From Firmicutes bacterium UBA5301 (GTDB lineage Bacteria > Bacillota > UBA5301), in NCBI GenBank assembly GCA_002408345.1, contig DHRX01000106.1, forward strand, positions 1 to 7,199: a stretch of 7,199 bases of DNA, given 5' to 3'. The translations under genes were made by a program, and so were the position numbers. Within the stretch, counting starts at the first letter, position 1, and each line of letters begins with the position of its first letter. The notes beneath the pieces are model-generated. The model worked only from the letters and a program-made list of their open reading frames with translations. It was not told where the DNA came from and searched no databases. Positions 1 to 6,382 of the stretch are shown here, in pieces.

Positions 1-567
1 GTTCTGGAAAATCAGGAGTTTAAAATCGAAGGGGATAATGTTCGGATTGTCGGTAAGCTAGAAATCACTAAAGGGGATCTGTTTCTCACCGCCGGCCAGA
101 TCGTTTATAATTCGGAGTTAAAGACGGCGGTTATTACTGGAGACCCTTACTTGCAGACTAAGGATGCTACGGTAGATGGTCAAAAAATTGAGGCGGAATT
201 TGAAGCCGAAGTCTTTACTATTACCGGGTCGGTACGGATTCAACAGGCGCAACGTTCAGCCTTAGCCGATCAAGTCCACATAGATAATATCGCTGAGACC
301 TACTTGTTATTGGGCAATGTCTTGGTCAATGAAAAAAAGGATGAAAAGGAGCTTCGGGGCGAAGAGGTCCTAATTAACTCTCAAGATGATAGTATTGAGG
401 TCCGTGGCCCTGTTGAAATTAGTTTTCAGGTGCAGAAGGAACCGAAATTACCTGAACCTGAGCAGAACCCAGATCCAGTTACTGAAGAGGTTTATGTTCA
501 GGTAGAAAACGTGTCAAAACCGCGGCCACAGGCAGAAGCGGTAGAAATAGATATAACGCCGTATTAG
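1..567 (+). CDS. LptA/OstA-family LPS transport protein, 5'-truncated
   Basis: The frame is open from base 1 to the TAG at 565-567 (188 residues visible); the N-terminus, including any signal peptide or membrane anchor, lies outside the window. Residues 1 to about 142 are short beta-strand repeats in the style of the OstA/LptA/LptC fold: a TGDP motif at 46-49, 'LFLTAGQIVY' before it, and 'VFTITGSVRI' and 'TYLLLGNVLV' after it. In this family the beta-jellyroll carries LPS through the periplasm from the LptBFG transporter to the outer membrane. The last 45 or so residues are rich in Pro and Glu (KEPKLPEPEQNP) and do not look like part of the fold; the final 29 codons overlap the end of the convergent MFS gene. 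The lipid A genes nearby support an LPS role. LptA versus an LptC-like protein cannot be decided without the N-terminus. Confidence 0.72.
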   Translation, partial: VLENQEFKIEGDNVRIVGKLEITKGDLFLTAGQIVYNSELKTAVITGDPYLQTKDATVDGQKIEAEFEAEVFTITGSVRIQQAQRSALADQVHIDNIAETYLLLGNVLVNEKKDEKELRGEEVLINSQDDSIEVRGPVEISFQVQKEPKLPEPEQNPDPVTEEVYVQVENVSKPRPQAEAVEIDITPY

Positions 568-1699
568 GGCCCCAAATGTCGGCTATAGCACCGGTTAGGG
601 GTAAGAAGAAAGAAACGCAGGCGGAGACTAGCCCGCTTATTAGACCTGAGGCCAATCCGGCGTTGGCCGGTAGTAGTCTTTGGATTTCCAATACCGTTAC
701 CGGTAAGCTACAGTTAATCGCTGCTCCAGCTAAGGCTATAGTTAGCCAGGACCAAACTCCGGCACTACGGTAAAAAAGCCATAAAAATAAAGTACCTAAA
801 AGTAGGGAGCCGGATAAGAGTTTGCGGGCTCCTATTTTATCCATCAGATATCCTCCTAAAAAGCCAGCCAGAGCGCCAACAGCTAAAAAGACTGAGAGTA
901 ATTGTCCGCCATAGATTGCAGAGTGCCCTAGTTGAACCATTAGGGTTGGCAAAAAAGTATTGAGGCCAGCAGCGACCCACGTGCGGAGAAAGACGATGCA
1001 GTTAATAGCTAAGACCGGTACCCAAACTAAGTGGAGGTGATCTTTAAGAAGATGCAAGCTGGCCAGCGGTGACCGGACCCCTCCTTGGTCCTGCACATCT
1101 TTGAGGCCAGAAAAATAAAGGAGTAGGCTGAATATTAGCGTGGGGATAAACAACCATAAAGAAGCTTCTAAGCCGAACTTAGTTGCTAAAGGGATAACCA
1201 GTAAAGGAGCCAGGGCGTAACCTAAATTGCCTAAAACGAAATGCATGCTCATCCAAAAACCGTGTTTTTGGTAAGGGACAACCCGGGTGATTAGTGTAGC
1301 CCCCAGAGGGTGAAAAAGTCCTGAACCGATGCCGCCTAAGAAAGCCAGAACTGCTAGGGCCCAGAAAGAATGGGCCCGGCCAATTAGGCTCATAATTAAG
1401 CCTAGCCAAAGGATTGCCCAAACCAGATAACTACCACGTCGGTTATTATCGATAGCCATACCGAAGAAGGGTTGGGTAAAGTCGGCGGAAAGAGAAAAAA
1501 TAGCAATAATCCAGCCGAGAGCGGCGTTGGACAAACCGTATTTAATGCTGAGCAGCGGTAGCAAGGGAGCCAGCATATTAGCAAAAAAGTCATTAACGAA
1601 GTGACCGAAGGCTATAGCTAGGGCAACTGGATTACCGTTTTGTGGTAACTGCTGAGGGTTATTGGTAGTTGAAGGCTGTATATTCATTATTCTGTACAT
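479..1699 (-). CDS. MFS transporter, fosmidomycin-resistance (Fsr)-like
   Basis: This is a complete 406-residue inner-membrane transporter with about 12 hydrophobic helices, the usual length for the family. Family marks are 'GHFVND' at 32-37 in the first helix, 'GGIGSGLFHPLG' at 122-133, 'GNLGYALAP' at 157-165, and MFS motif A at the start of the second half, 'GGYLMDKIGARK' at 282-293. The Fsr group are proton-driven drug or metabolite exporters; the substrate here cannot be read. The ATG at 1699 has GGAG (minus strand, 1713-1716) 13 nt upstream, a long spacing; a second ATG at 1687 is further away, so 1699 is preferred. The gene is the only leftward one in the window and splits the LPS-related genes. 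Its last helix (residues 380-399) is encoded inside the 89-bp overlap with the OstA-family gene. It could be a later insertion, but its base composition does not stand out by eye. Confidence 0.88.
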   Translation of the reverse strand: MYRIMNIQPSTTNNPQQLPQNGNPVALAIAFGHFVNDFFANMLAPLLPLLSIKYGLSNAALGWIIAIFSLSADFTQPFFGMAIDNNRRGSYLVWAILWLGLIMSLIGRAHSFWALAVLAFLGGIGSGLFHPLGATLITRVVPYQKHGFWMSMHFVLGNLGYALAPLLVIPLATKFGLEASLWLFIPTLIFSLLLYFSGLKDVQDQGGVRSPLASLHLLKDHLHLVWVPVLAINCIVFLRTWVAAGLNTFLPTLMVQLGHSAIYGGQLLSVFLAVGALAGFLGGYLMDKIGARKLLSGSLLLGTLFLWLFYRSAGVWSWLTIALAGAAINCSLPVTVLEIQRLLPANAGLASGLISGLVSACVSFFLPLTGAIADIWGPNTALYLFLPLLPVAAVLTRFLPEHKPLQ

Positions 1700-1724
1700 A
1701 TTAAACGGTAATCTCCGTTATTCC

Positions 1725-1752
1725 TGTATATGCTTACCGCTTTTACTGAGAA
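1725..1752 (-). promoter_or_regulatory. Candidate promoter for the MFS gene
   Basis: Read on the minus strand there is TTCTCA (1752-1747; 4 of 6 to TTGACA), a 16-nt spacer, and TATACA (1730-1725; 4 of 6 to TATAAT). Transcription would start near 1718, giving a leader of about 19 nt before the ATG at 1699. The match is modest; it is offered because the gene needs a promoter in this 117-bp spacer and nothing better is visible on this strand. Confidence 0.33.
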
Positions 1753-1772
1753 TTGGCTGGAAAGCCCTTAAG

Positions 1773-1807
1773 CCCCCTATGCTATAATTACCGTAGATAA
1801 TAGGGGG
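1773..1807. repeat. Inverted repeat spanning the -10 box and reaching the SD
   Basis: CCCCCTAT (1773-1780) is the exact reverse complement of ATAGGGGG (1800-1807), with a 19-bp interior. The interior holds TATAAT and the predicted transcription start; the right arm is part of the purine-rich SD of the 815-residue gene. It may be an operator. Alternatively, in a transcript entering from further upstream it could form a hairpin hiding the SD. A transcript starting near 1795 would lack the left arm. The arms are plainly visible; any function is inference. Confidence 0.45.
1780..1788 (+). promoter_or_regulatory. Extended -10 promoter of the 815-aa/ABC/lpxC/fabZ cluster
   Basis: TGCTATAAT is a perfect extended -10 element (TG, one base, then TATAAT at 1783-1788). 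No convincing -35 lies at 16-18 bp; TTGGCT at 1753-1758 is too far away (24 bp). Extended -10 promoters of the housekeeping sigma factor can work without a -35. The predicted transcription start is around 1795, leaving a leader of only about 22 nt before the GTG at 1817. The element sits between the two arms of an 8-bp inverted repeat, so a repressor bound there could block it. Confidence 0.7.
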
Positions 1808-1810
1808 GAG
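1803..1810 (+). promoter_or_regulatory. SD fixing the GTG start at 1817
   Basis: GGGGGGAG ends 6 nt before the GTG at 1817. No ATG lies at a workable distance, so this purine run supports the GTG. The G-run also forms the right arm of the inverted repeat at 1773-1807. Confidence 0.7.
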
Positions 1811-1816
1811 AATACG

Positions 1817-4264
1817 GTGCCTAATCCTATTCAATTTTGGAGACAAGATACTTTTTACAAAGATATAATCGTTCTTATTCTAGGGACTATTTTGGTTGGC
1901 GGGGCCCTCTCCTTTGGCTTAGCATGGACAGTAGATCGCTATTTTGGTGATACCGTTACCGGCTTGATTGGTGATGCCGGTCAATATGATCTAATCTTGC
2001 ATATCCGAGAAGATGCTAAAGAGGCTGCGTTAATCGAGTTAGATCGTATTATCCAGGAGAACTTCCCTGGTGCCAAGTATGTTGCTGCTCCTACATTAGC
2101 AGGTAAAGCTAATTATCTGCTTTCTTTACCAGAAGAATCTAAAAGTCGTAAAGTCCTAGAGAATATTGATTCCTACTTTAATACACTCCCTGGTTGGAAC
2201 GGGAGCACCTTCATTATAGCTCCAGCAGTTACTGTACGTGGGGTCCAGTTTGGTGCTAAGGGGATTCTGATTAGTCGTTTAGAGGAGCTCGATGGGGTTA
2301 AATTTGCTTTTATTAATGGTGGTAACGTTTTAGCGGTACTCAAAGATGCAGCTCAGGCCAAAACCGTTAGTCATCAGGTTAAAGCAATTTTAGATGAGTA
2401 CCGTACGATTGAAGTCCGGTTTCCCCTCGGTTATCAGGTCGATGATCTTTCTCAAACTGGTAGTCAGATTGTCTTAGCTATTCAGGATCAGCTTCGTCCG
2501 AAGCTGGTTAAAGATGTAACCCTTTCCAGCGAAACTACTGATTTGAACGCTTTTATGGAAACTTTAGTGGAAATGAAACGGTTCCTCCTCGGCTACGCTT
2601 CCCAAGTGGAGATTGCGTTAGAATCTACAGCGGCCCTCAAAGTGGGAGAAGCAGTAATTCTCCAAGGGGCTTCCCCACATTTATTAGTAGTCGGGGATGG
2701 GGTTCGTCCTGATAATCTGATTATCGATATTTTAGAGATTCAAGGTGACGTAGCCAGAGGAATCATTACCCAGGGGGATATTAGTGCCGTTGATCCGGAG
2801 GTCCAAAGCTTAGCTGCTTACCGGTTAGAACGGGGTACCGATGTTGGTGTTTTGGTTGGCAAAACTACAATTTACAATCAACGGTATCAGCTGTTACTAG
2901 CTATTGATGAAAGTGTTAAACTCTTGCAAGAGCTAGAGGTAATGGCGGAAGAAGCTGATCAAACCGGTCAGGACCTCTTAGTAACCTTGGATGCTTACGA
3001 GCAAACTCTTGATCAGATTGCCCGGGTGGAAGAGACCCTACGCCAGGTGAACCAGAGCTTAGATGGGCCGTTAAATCAACTTAATCAAATTGATATTGAG
3101 GATGTAGTAGCTGCTTTACAGACTACTAGTACCTCTATTGATTATCTGTTAAGTACATTGGGTGTAGTTAATCCACCAACTGGCCAGATGGCCGATGTAG
3201 GTCAGGTACCCGGTGGTCTAGGGGATATCCAAGACCAGGTGGTTCAGGGGACCCAAGATTTAGAAACGGTAGTTAAAAACATTAACCCTGTGGCCCAACT
3301 GCTACGTAAATTCCAGGAACGGATTCAGACTTTTACTGTTCAGGTCAATAATTTTGGGTCTTTAGCCGAGAATTCAAACCTAGTTCATAACCTCTTAGGC
3401 GATATTGGAGGAGCTACTTCGTCAGCTTTAAATGCTATGGAAGCCGTTGATGTTAATGCCTTACGAAGTCATATTCATGAGATTACCGAGCGGTTACGGG
3501 CGATCGGTGACTTAGATACCGACCTGGTCCGGGAAGAGATGAATGAAGTACGTACTACTTTACCGAACCTAACTGATGAGGAGATTGGTCGCTCGATCCG
3601 GCTTATTGACAGCTATATTGGTGGAGAGGTTATTCCTGGCGAGAGGGTCCAGTTGTTAGTTGATGCTAGTGTTCAACAAAAAGAGGTTATTCCAATACTC
3701 AATAAGCTGCTAGGATCCCAAGACTTCTCAGTTTTAGAGATGCCTGTTGGTATTTTGGAACCGGATGTACGGGGCTTAGTTTTTAGTGTACTACGCGAAG
3801 TTCGTTCGACTATTGCTGGTTTAGTTGCTATCGTTTTTACTTTAATTGTCCTTTGGCTAGATCATGCGCTGCTGATTAATGCTCTACGGTGTTTGGTGCC
3901 TGGCCGGTTAGGCAGATTACGCCATTTGCGGTTGGGAGAGCGCTTTATTCCTGATCTAGCCGGAATATATGGGGCGGTGGTTGGTGGTGTAATTCTCTGG
4001 GGTAGTTATACCCTAGGAGGTGGGGCAATCCCGTGGCTCTCCCCTTTACACATTCTAGCGTTAGGAGTTTTACTAGGTTTAGGAACTGGAGCTCTAGCCC
4101 AGCGGATTAGCCCGGTTTCAGAAGCGGAGCTTAATGCTGGCTTATCTTTAGGTCTACGTAAAACCGATATTTTAAGAGAAATTGTTATTCCGGAGGGTCG
4201 CCCAGGTTTGGCTAATTGGCTTAACCGTAGGAACTTACGCTTTATGGCGGGAGGTGGTAACTAG
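1817..4264 (+). CDS. Large membrane protein, ABC permease-like, giant extracytoplasmic domain
   Basis: I do not recognise this 815-residue protein as a named family. Visible layout: a short cytoplasmic N-terminus, TM1 at about 17-38, an extracytoplasmic domain at about 40-660, then TM2 (about 665-689), a basic loop (690-712, many Arg), TM3 (about 714-735), TM4 (about 741-763) and a cytoplasmic tail. This one-plus-three TM topology is that of FtsX/MacB/LolC-type subunits. The first part of the large domain (56-200) alternates strands and helices; 360-450 and 475-600 are mostly helical with heptad-like spacing and many Gln, Asp and Leu. The tail 767-797 resembles the EAA coupling loop of amino-acid importer permeases, with N773-A774-G775 for EAA, G779, and I789-x-I791-P792. 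No TM follows it. The gene is GTG-started with a strong SD, and its TAG abuts the ATG of a GlnQ-type ATPase, its likely motor. Substrate and direction are unknown; its place ahead of lpxC suggests envelope work. Confidence 0.7.
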   Translation: MPNPIQFWRQDTFYKDIIVLILGTILVGGALSFGLAWTVDRYFGDTVTGLIGDAGQYDLILHIREDAKEAALIELDRIIQENFPGAKYVAAPTLAGKANYLLSLPEESKSRKVLENIDSYFNTLPGWNGSTFIIAPAVTVRGVQFGAKGILISRLEELDGVKFAFINGGNVLAVLKDAAQAKTVSHQVKAILDEYRTIEVRFPLGYQVDDLSQTGSQIVLAIQDQLRPKLVKDVTLSSETTDLNAFMETLVEMKRFLLGYASQVEIALESTAALKVGEAVILQGASPHLLVVGDGVRPDNLIIDILEIQGDVARGIITQGDISAVDPEVQSLAAYRLERGTDVGVLVGKTTIYNQRYQLLLAIDESVKLLQELEVMAEEADQTGQDLLVTLDAYEQTLDQIARVEETLRQVNQSLDGPLNQLNQIDIEDVVAALQTTSTSIDYLLSTLGVVNPPTGQMADVGQVPGGLGDIQDQVVQGTQDLETVVKNINPVAQLLRKFQERIQTFTVQVNNFGSLAENSNLVHNLLGDIGGATSSALNAMEAVDVNALRSHIHEITERLRAIGDLDTDLVREEMNEVRTTLPNLTDEEIGRSIRLIDSYIGGEVIPGERVQLLVDASVQQKEVIPILNKLLGSQDFSVLEMPVGILEPDVRGLVFSVLREVRSTIAGLVAIVFTLIVLWLDHALLINALRCLVPGRLGRLRHLRLGERFIPDLAGIYGAVVGGVILWGSYTLGGGAIPWLSPLHILALGVLLGLGTGALAQRISPVSEAELNAGLSLGLRKTDILREIVIPEGRPGLANWLNRRNLRFMAGGGN

Positions 4265-5080
4265 ATGGCGGAAGAACTACACTTGCAAATTAAAGGCTTA
4301 CGAAAAAGCTACGGTGATTTTGAAGCTGTTCGGGGTGTGGACTTAACGGTAGCTAAAGGGGAAGTAGTAGTTATTATGGGGCCCTCCGGCTGTGGAAAGT
4401 CTACAGTAATCCGCTGTATTAATCGGTTAGTGGAGCCTAGCAGCGGGGAAATCTGGTTTGATAACCAGCCCCTTCATAAATTAACACCTAATCAATTAGT
4501 GCCTGTGCGGCGTCGGATTGGTTTCGTTTTTCAAAACTTTAATCTAGTGCAAAGGCTCTCGGCTCGAGATAATGTGCTATTAGGGCTGGTTTATGCCGGT
4601 CTTAATAAAAAAACTGCTCGTCGTTGGGCCGAAGAGGCATTGGAGAAGGTGGGCTTAGCCCAAGATGCCGATAAGTTTCCCCGGGAGATGTCTGGTGGCC
4701 AGCAACAACGGGTTGGGATTGCCAGGGCTTTGGCTTTGAAACCGGAGTTGATGTTGTGGGATGAGCCGACAGCTTCCCTAGACCCAATTCTAGTCCGCGA
4801 GGTTTTAGATGTCATGGAAAATTTAGTTAAGTCCTCAGGGACAACGATGGTTATCGTTACTCATGAGGTCCCCTTTGCGCTACGGGTGGCCGACCGAATT
4901 GAGTTAATGAATGCTGGTCAGATAGTAGAGAGCGGTACGCCTACTCAGCTTTTTCAGGCTCCGTTGACGGCGGTAGGTCAGAAATATTTAGAGATAATTA
5001 AGGCCCAACATACCGATATAGCCGAAATAAGCAGGAGAATCTTGGCAACCCCCAGAAATGAAGGGAGAATTACTGCTTAG
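4265..5080 (+). CDS. ABC transporter ATPase, polar amino acid (GlnQ)-type
   Basis: This 271-residue cytoplasmic nucleotide-binding subunit has every catalytic element intact: A-loop Tyr16, Walker A GPSGCGKST (39-47), Q-loop Gln90 in 'FVFQNFNLV', signature SGGQQQ (143-148), Walker B LMLWDE (162-167) with catalytic Glu167, D-loop SLDP (171-174) and switch His200 in 'IVTHE'. 'CINRL' and 'FQNFNL' are typical of the GlnQ/HisP group rather than FtsE, LolD or MlaF. A tail of about 35 residues after position 235, including 'YLEIIKAQHTDIAEISRR', goes beyond the usual end of this group. SD GGAGGTG (4250-4256) lies inside the last codons of the preceding gene; TAG and ATG are contiguous, so coupled translation is likely. 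No periplasmic binding protein or ordinary permease is nearby, so import of an amino acid is not implied. The partner is most likely the 815-residue protein. Confidence 0.9.
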   Translation: MAEELHLQIKGLRKSYGDFEAVRGVDLTVAKGEVVVIMGPSGCGKSTVIRCINRLVEPSSGEIWFDNQPLHKLTPNQLVPVRRRIGFVFQNFNLVQRLSARDNVLLGLVYAGLNKKTARRWAEEALEKVGLAQDADKFPREMSGGQQQRVGIARALALKPELMLWDEPTASLDPILVREVLDVMENLVKSSGTTMVIVTHEVPFALRVADRIELMNAGQIVESGTPTQLFQAPLTAVGQKYLEIIKAQHTDIAEISRRILATPRNEGRITA

Positions 5081-5092
5081 GAGGCAGAAGGT

Positions 5093-5932
5093 GTGGGGCA
5101 AATCCAGGAACAGACTTTGGCCCGGTCGGTTACCTACCGGGGAATAGGGTTGCATACAGGGGTAGAGATTACGGTTCGGGTAAGTCCGGCTGAACCGGGT
5201 ACAGGTATCGTCTTTTGCCGTACTGACCTACCGAATCAACCGTTGATTGAAGCAAAAGTAGTTAATATTACTAGTACCCTACGGTGTACAACGATCGGCT
5301 TAAATGAACAGGTACAGGTAAAAACAATTGAGCACCTAATGGCGGCTTTTGTCGGTTTAAATATTGATAACGCTAGAGTCGAGTTGGACAATGGTGAAGT
5401 TCCGGTTACCGATGGTAGCTCAGCGGTTTGGGTTCAGCTATTTAAGGAGGCTGGATTAATTGAGCAGGAACGGCCCCGTAAGGTTGGGGTGCTCCAGGAG
5501 CCGCTCTGGGTTGAAGAGGGTTCAGCGCGCTTAATTGCTTTACCGGCAGAAAATTTACAGGTTAGCTATTTATTTACTTCAGAGAATCAATTGGTGGGCA
5601 ACCAGTTTGTTGAGATTGTCGTAAATCCAGATAATTTTACGGATCAGATTGCGGCCGCCCGAACCCTGGCTTTTGCTAAAGAGGTTGAGTATCTGCGTAA
5701 GCAAGGCTTGGCTTTAGGGGGTAATTTAGAAATTGCTGTAGTTATCGATTCAGATCGGTATTTAAACCCTCTACGCTATGTGGATGAGGTCGCTCGGCAC
5801 AAGGCCTTAGACTTGATTGGGGATTTAGGGTTAGTTGGGCCGTTAAAAGCCCACATTATTGGTATGCGTTCAGGGCATAGCCTCAACGCTCAGTTAGGGG
5901 CAAAACTGAATGCCGCAGTAAAGTGGTGCTAG
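5093..5932 (+). CDS. lpxC: UDP-3-O-acyl-N-acetylglucosamine deacetylase
   Basis: LpxC is the zinc-dependent cytoplasmic enzyme that removes the acetyl group from UDP-3-O-acyl-GlcNAc, the committed step of lipid A synthesis. The 279 residues carry the full active site: Glu80-His81 in 'TIEHLMAA' (general base and zinc ligand), His236 and Asp240 in 'RHKALDLIGD' (zinc ligands, with Lys237 and Asp244), and His262 in 'SGHSLN'. The N-terminal 'TLARSVTYRGIGLHTG' is the usual family opening. It is somewhat shorter than the E. coli enzyme (305), chiefly at the C-terminus. GTG at 5093 is preceded by AGGAGG (5079-5084) at 8 nt, overlapping the stop of the ATPase gene. The gaps of 12 nt on either side place it in one operon with the ABC genes and fabZ. 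Confidence 0.97.
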   Translation: MGQIQEQTLARSVTYRGIGLHTGVEITVRVSPAEPGTGIVFCRTDLPNQPLIEAKVVNITSTLRCTTIGLNEQVQVKTIEHLMAAFVGLNIDNARVELDNGEVPVTDGSSAVWVQLFKEAGLIEQERPRKVGVLQEPLWVEEGSARLIALPAENLQVSYLFTSENQLVGNQFVEIVVNPDNFTDQIAAARTLAFAKEVEYLRKQGLALGGNLEIAVVIDSDRYLNPLRYVDEVARHKALDLIGDLGLVGPLKAHIIGMRSGHSLNAQLGAKLNAAVKWC

Positions 5933-5944
5933 GAGGGAGTAGCT

Positions 5945-6367
5945 ATGATGGATATTCGAGAAATTAAGGCGATTTTACCCCACCGTTATCCTTTTTTGTT
6001 GGTCGATAGGGTATTGGAGTTGGAAAAAGATCAACGCGGGGTGGGCATCAAAAACTTAACAGCTAACGAAGCCTTTTTCAACGGCCATTATCCTGAGCAT
6101 CCGATTATGCCAGGGGTGTTGATTATCGAAGCTCTGGCTCAGTTAGCAGGTTTGATTATGTTGCAAGACGTTGAAAATCGTGAAGCACTACCGTTATTTG
6201 CCGGGATTGAAAAGGCCCGGTTTAAGCGGCAGGTTATTCCCGGTGATACCTTACGTCTTGAAGTGGAGGTACTAACTCGACGCCGTAATTATCTAAAAGT
6301 ATCGGGAAAAGCTAGCGTAGAAGGAGAACTAGCAGCTGAAGGGGTTCTAACTTTTGTTGTAATTTAG
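5945..6367 (+). CDS. fabZ: 3-hydroxyacyl-[ACP] dehydratase FabZ
   Basis: FabZ dehydrates (3R)-hydroxyacyl-ACP to trans-2-enoyl-ACP in type II fatty acid synthesis. The 140 residues form a single hot-dog domain with the family opening 'ILPHRYPFLLVDRV' (10-23) and the catalytic pair His48 in 'FFNGHYPEHP' and Glu62 in 'GVLIIEALAQ'. SD AGGAGGGAG (5931-5939) begins inside the lpxC stop codon; ATG at 5945 is 5 nt away and a second ATG at 5948 is 8 nt away, so the start could be either, a one-residue difference. FabZ draws on the same hydroxyacyl-ACP pool that LpxA uses, which is why it is often found among lpx genes. Its stop codon lies inside a 10-bp-arm palindrome. Confidence 0.97.
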   Translation: MMDIREIKAILPHRYPFLLVDRVLELEKDQRGVGIKNLTANEAFFNGHYPEHPIMPGVLIIEALAQLAGLIMLQDVENREALPLFAGIEKARFKRQVIPGDTLRLEVEVLTRRRNYLKVSGKASVEGELAAEGVLTFVVI

Positions 6368-6382
6368 AGTTTACTCTAAATT
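6361..6382. repeat. Palindrome across the fabZ stop codon
   Basis: AATTTAGAGT (6361-6370) is the exact reverse complement of ACTCTAAATT (6373-6382), with TT between. As RNA it would form about 9 bp with a 4-nt loop. The stem is AT-rich and is followed by GGAGAAAAATAG, not a U-run, so it is not a classic intrinsic terminator. It could be an operator for a dimeric regulator or an mRNA end or processing structure separating fabZ from lpxA. Confidence 0.55.

Noticed and set aside
568..600. CCCC...GGGG nested pairing after the OstA-family stop, considered as a terminator
   Set aside because: Only short stems with unpaired gaps, and no T-run follows, so it does not meet the pattern of an intrinsic terminator.
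576..773. Open frame of 65 codons on the + strand
   Set aside because: It lies wholly antisense to the well-supported MFS gene, has no good SD and shows no recognisable domain.
1179..1593. Two further minus-strand open frames (1179-1421, 1402-1593)
   Set aside because: Both are out-of-frame shadows within the MFS gene; their translations resemble no protein family.
690..1965. Recurring ATACCGTTACCGG-like strings (near 690 and 1949) as a repeat family or uptake signal
   Set aside because: They fall in unrelated coding contexts and fit the frequent use of ACC, GTT and GGT/GGC codons; there are no longer flanking matches.
2640..3060. Possible MCE (MlaD-like) domain followed by helices in the 815-residue protein
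   Set aside because: The strand pattern around residues 275-350 is only superficially similar and I could not place family motifs; MlaE-type permease features are also absent.
4591..4815. Minus-strand open frames opposite the ATPase gene
   Set aside because: The opposite strand encodes intact ABC signature and Walker B motifs; these frames are by-products of its codon use.
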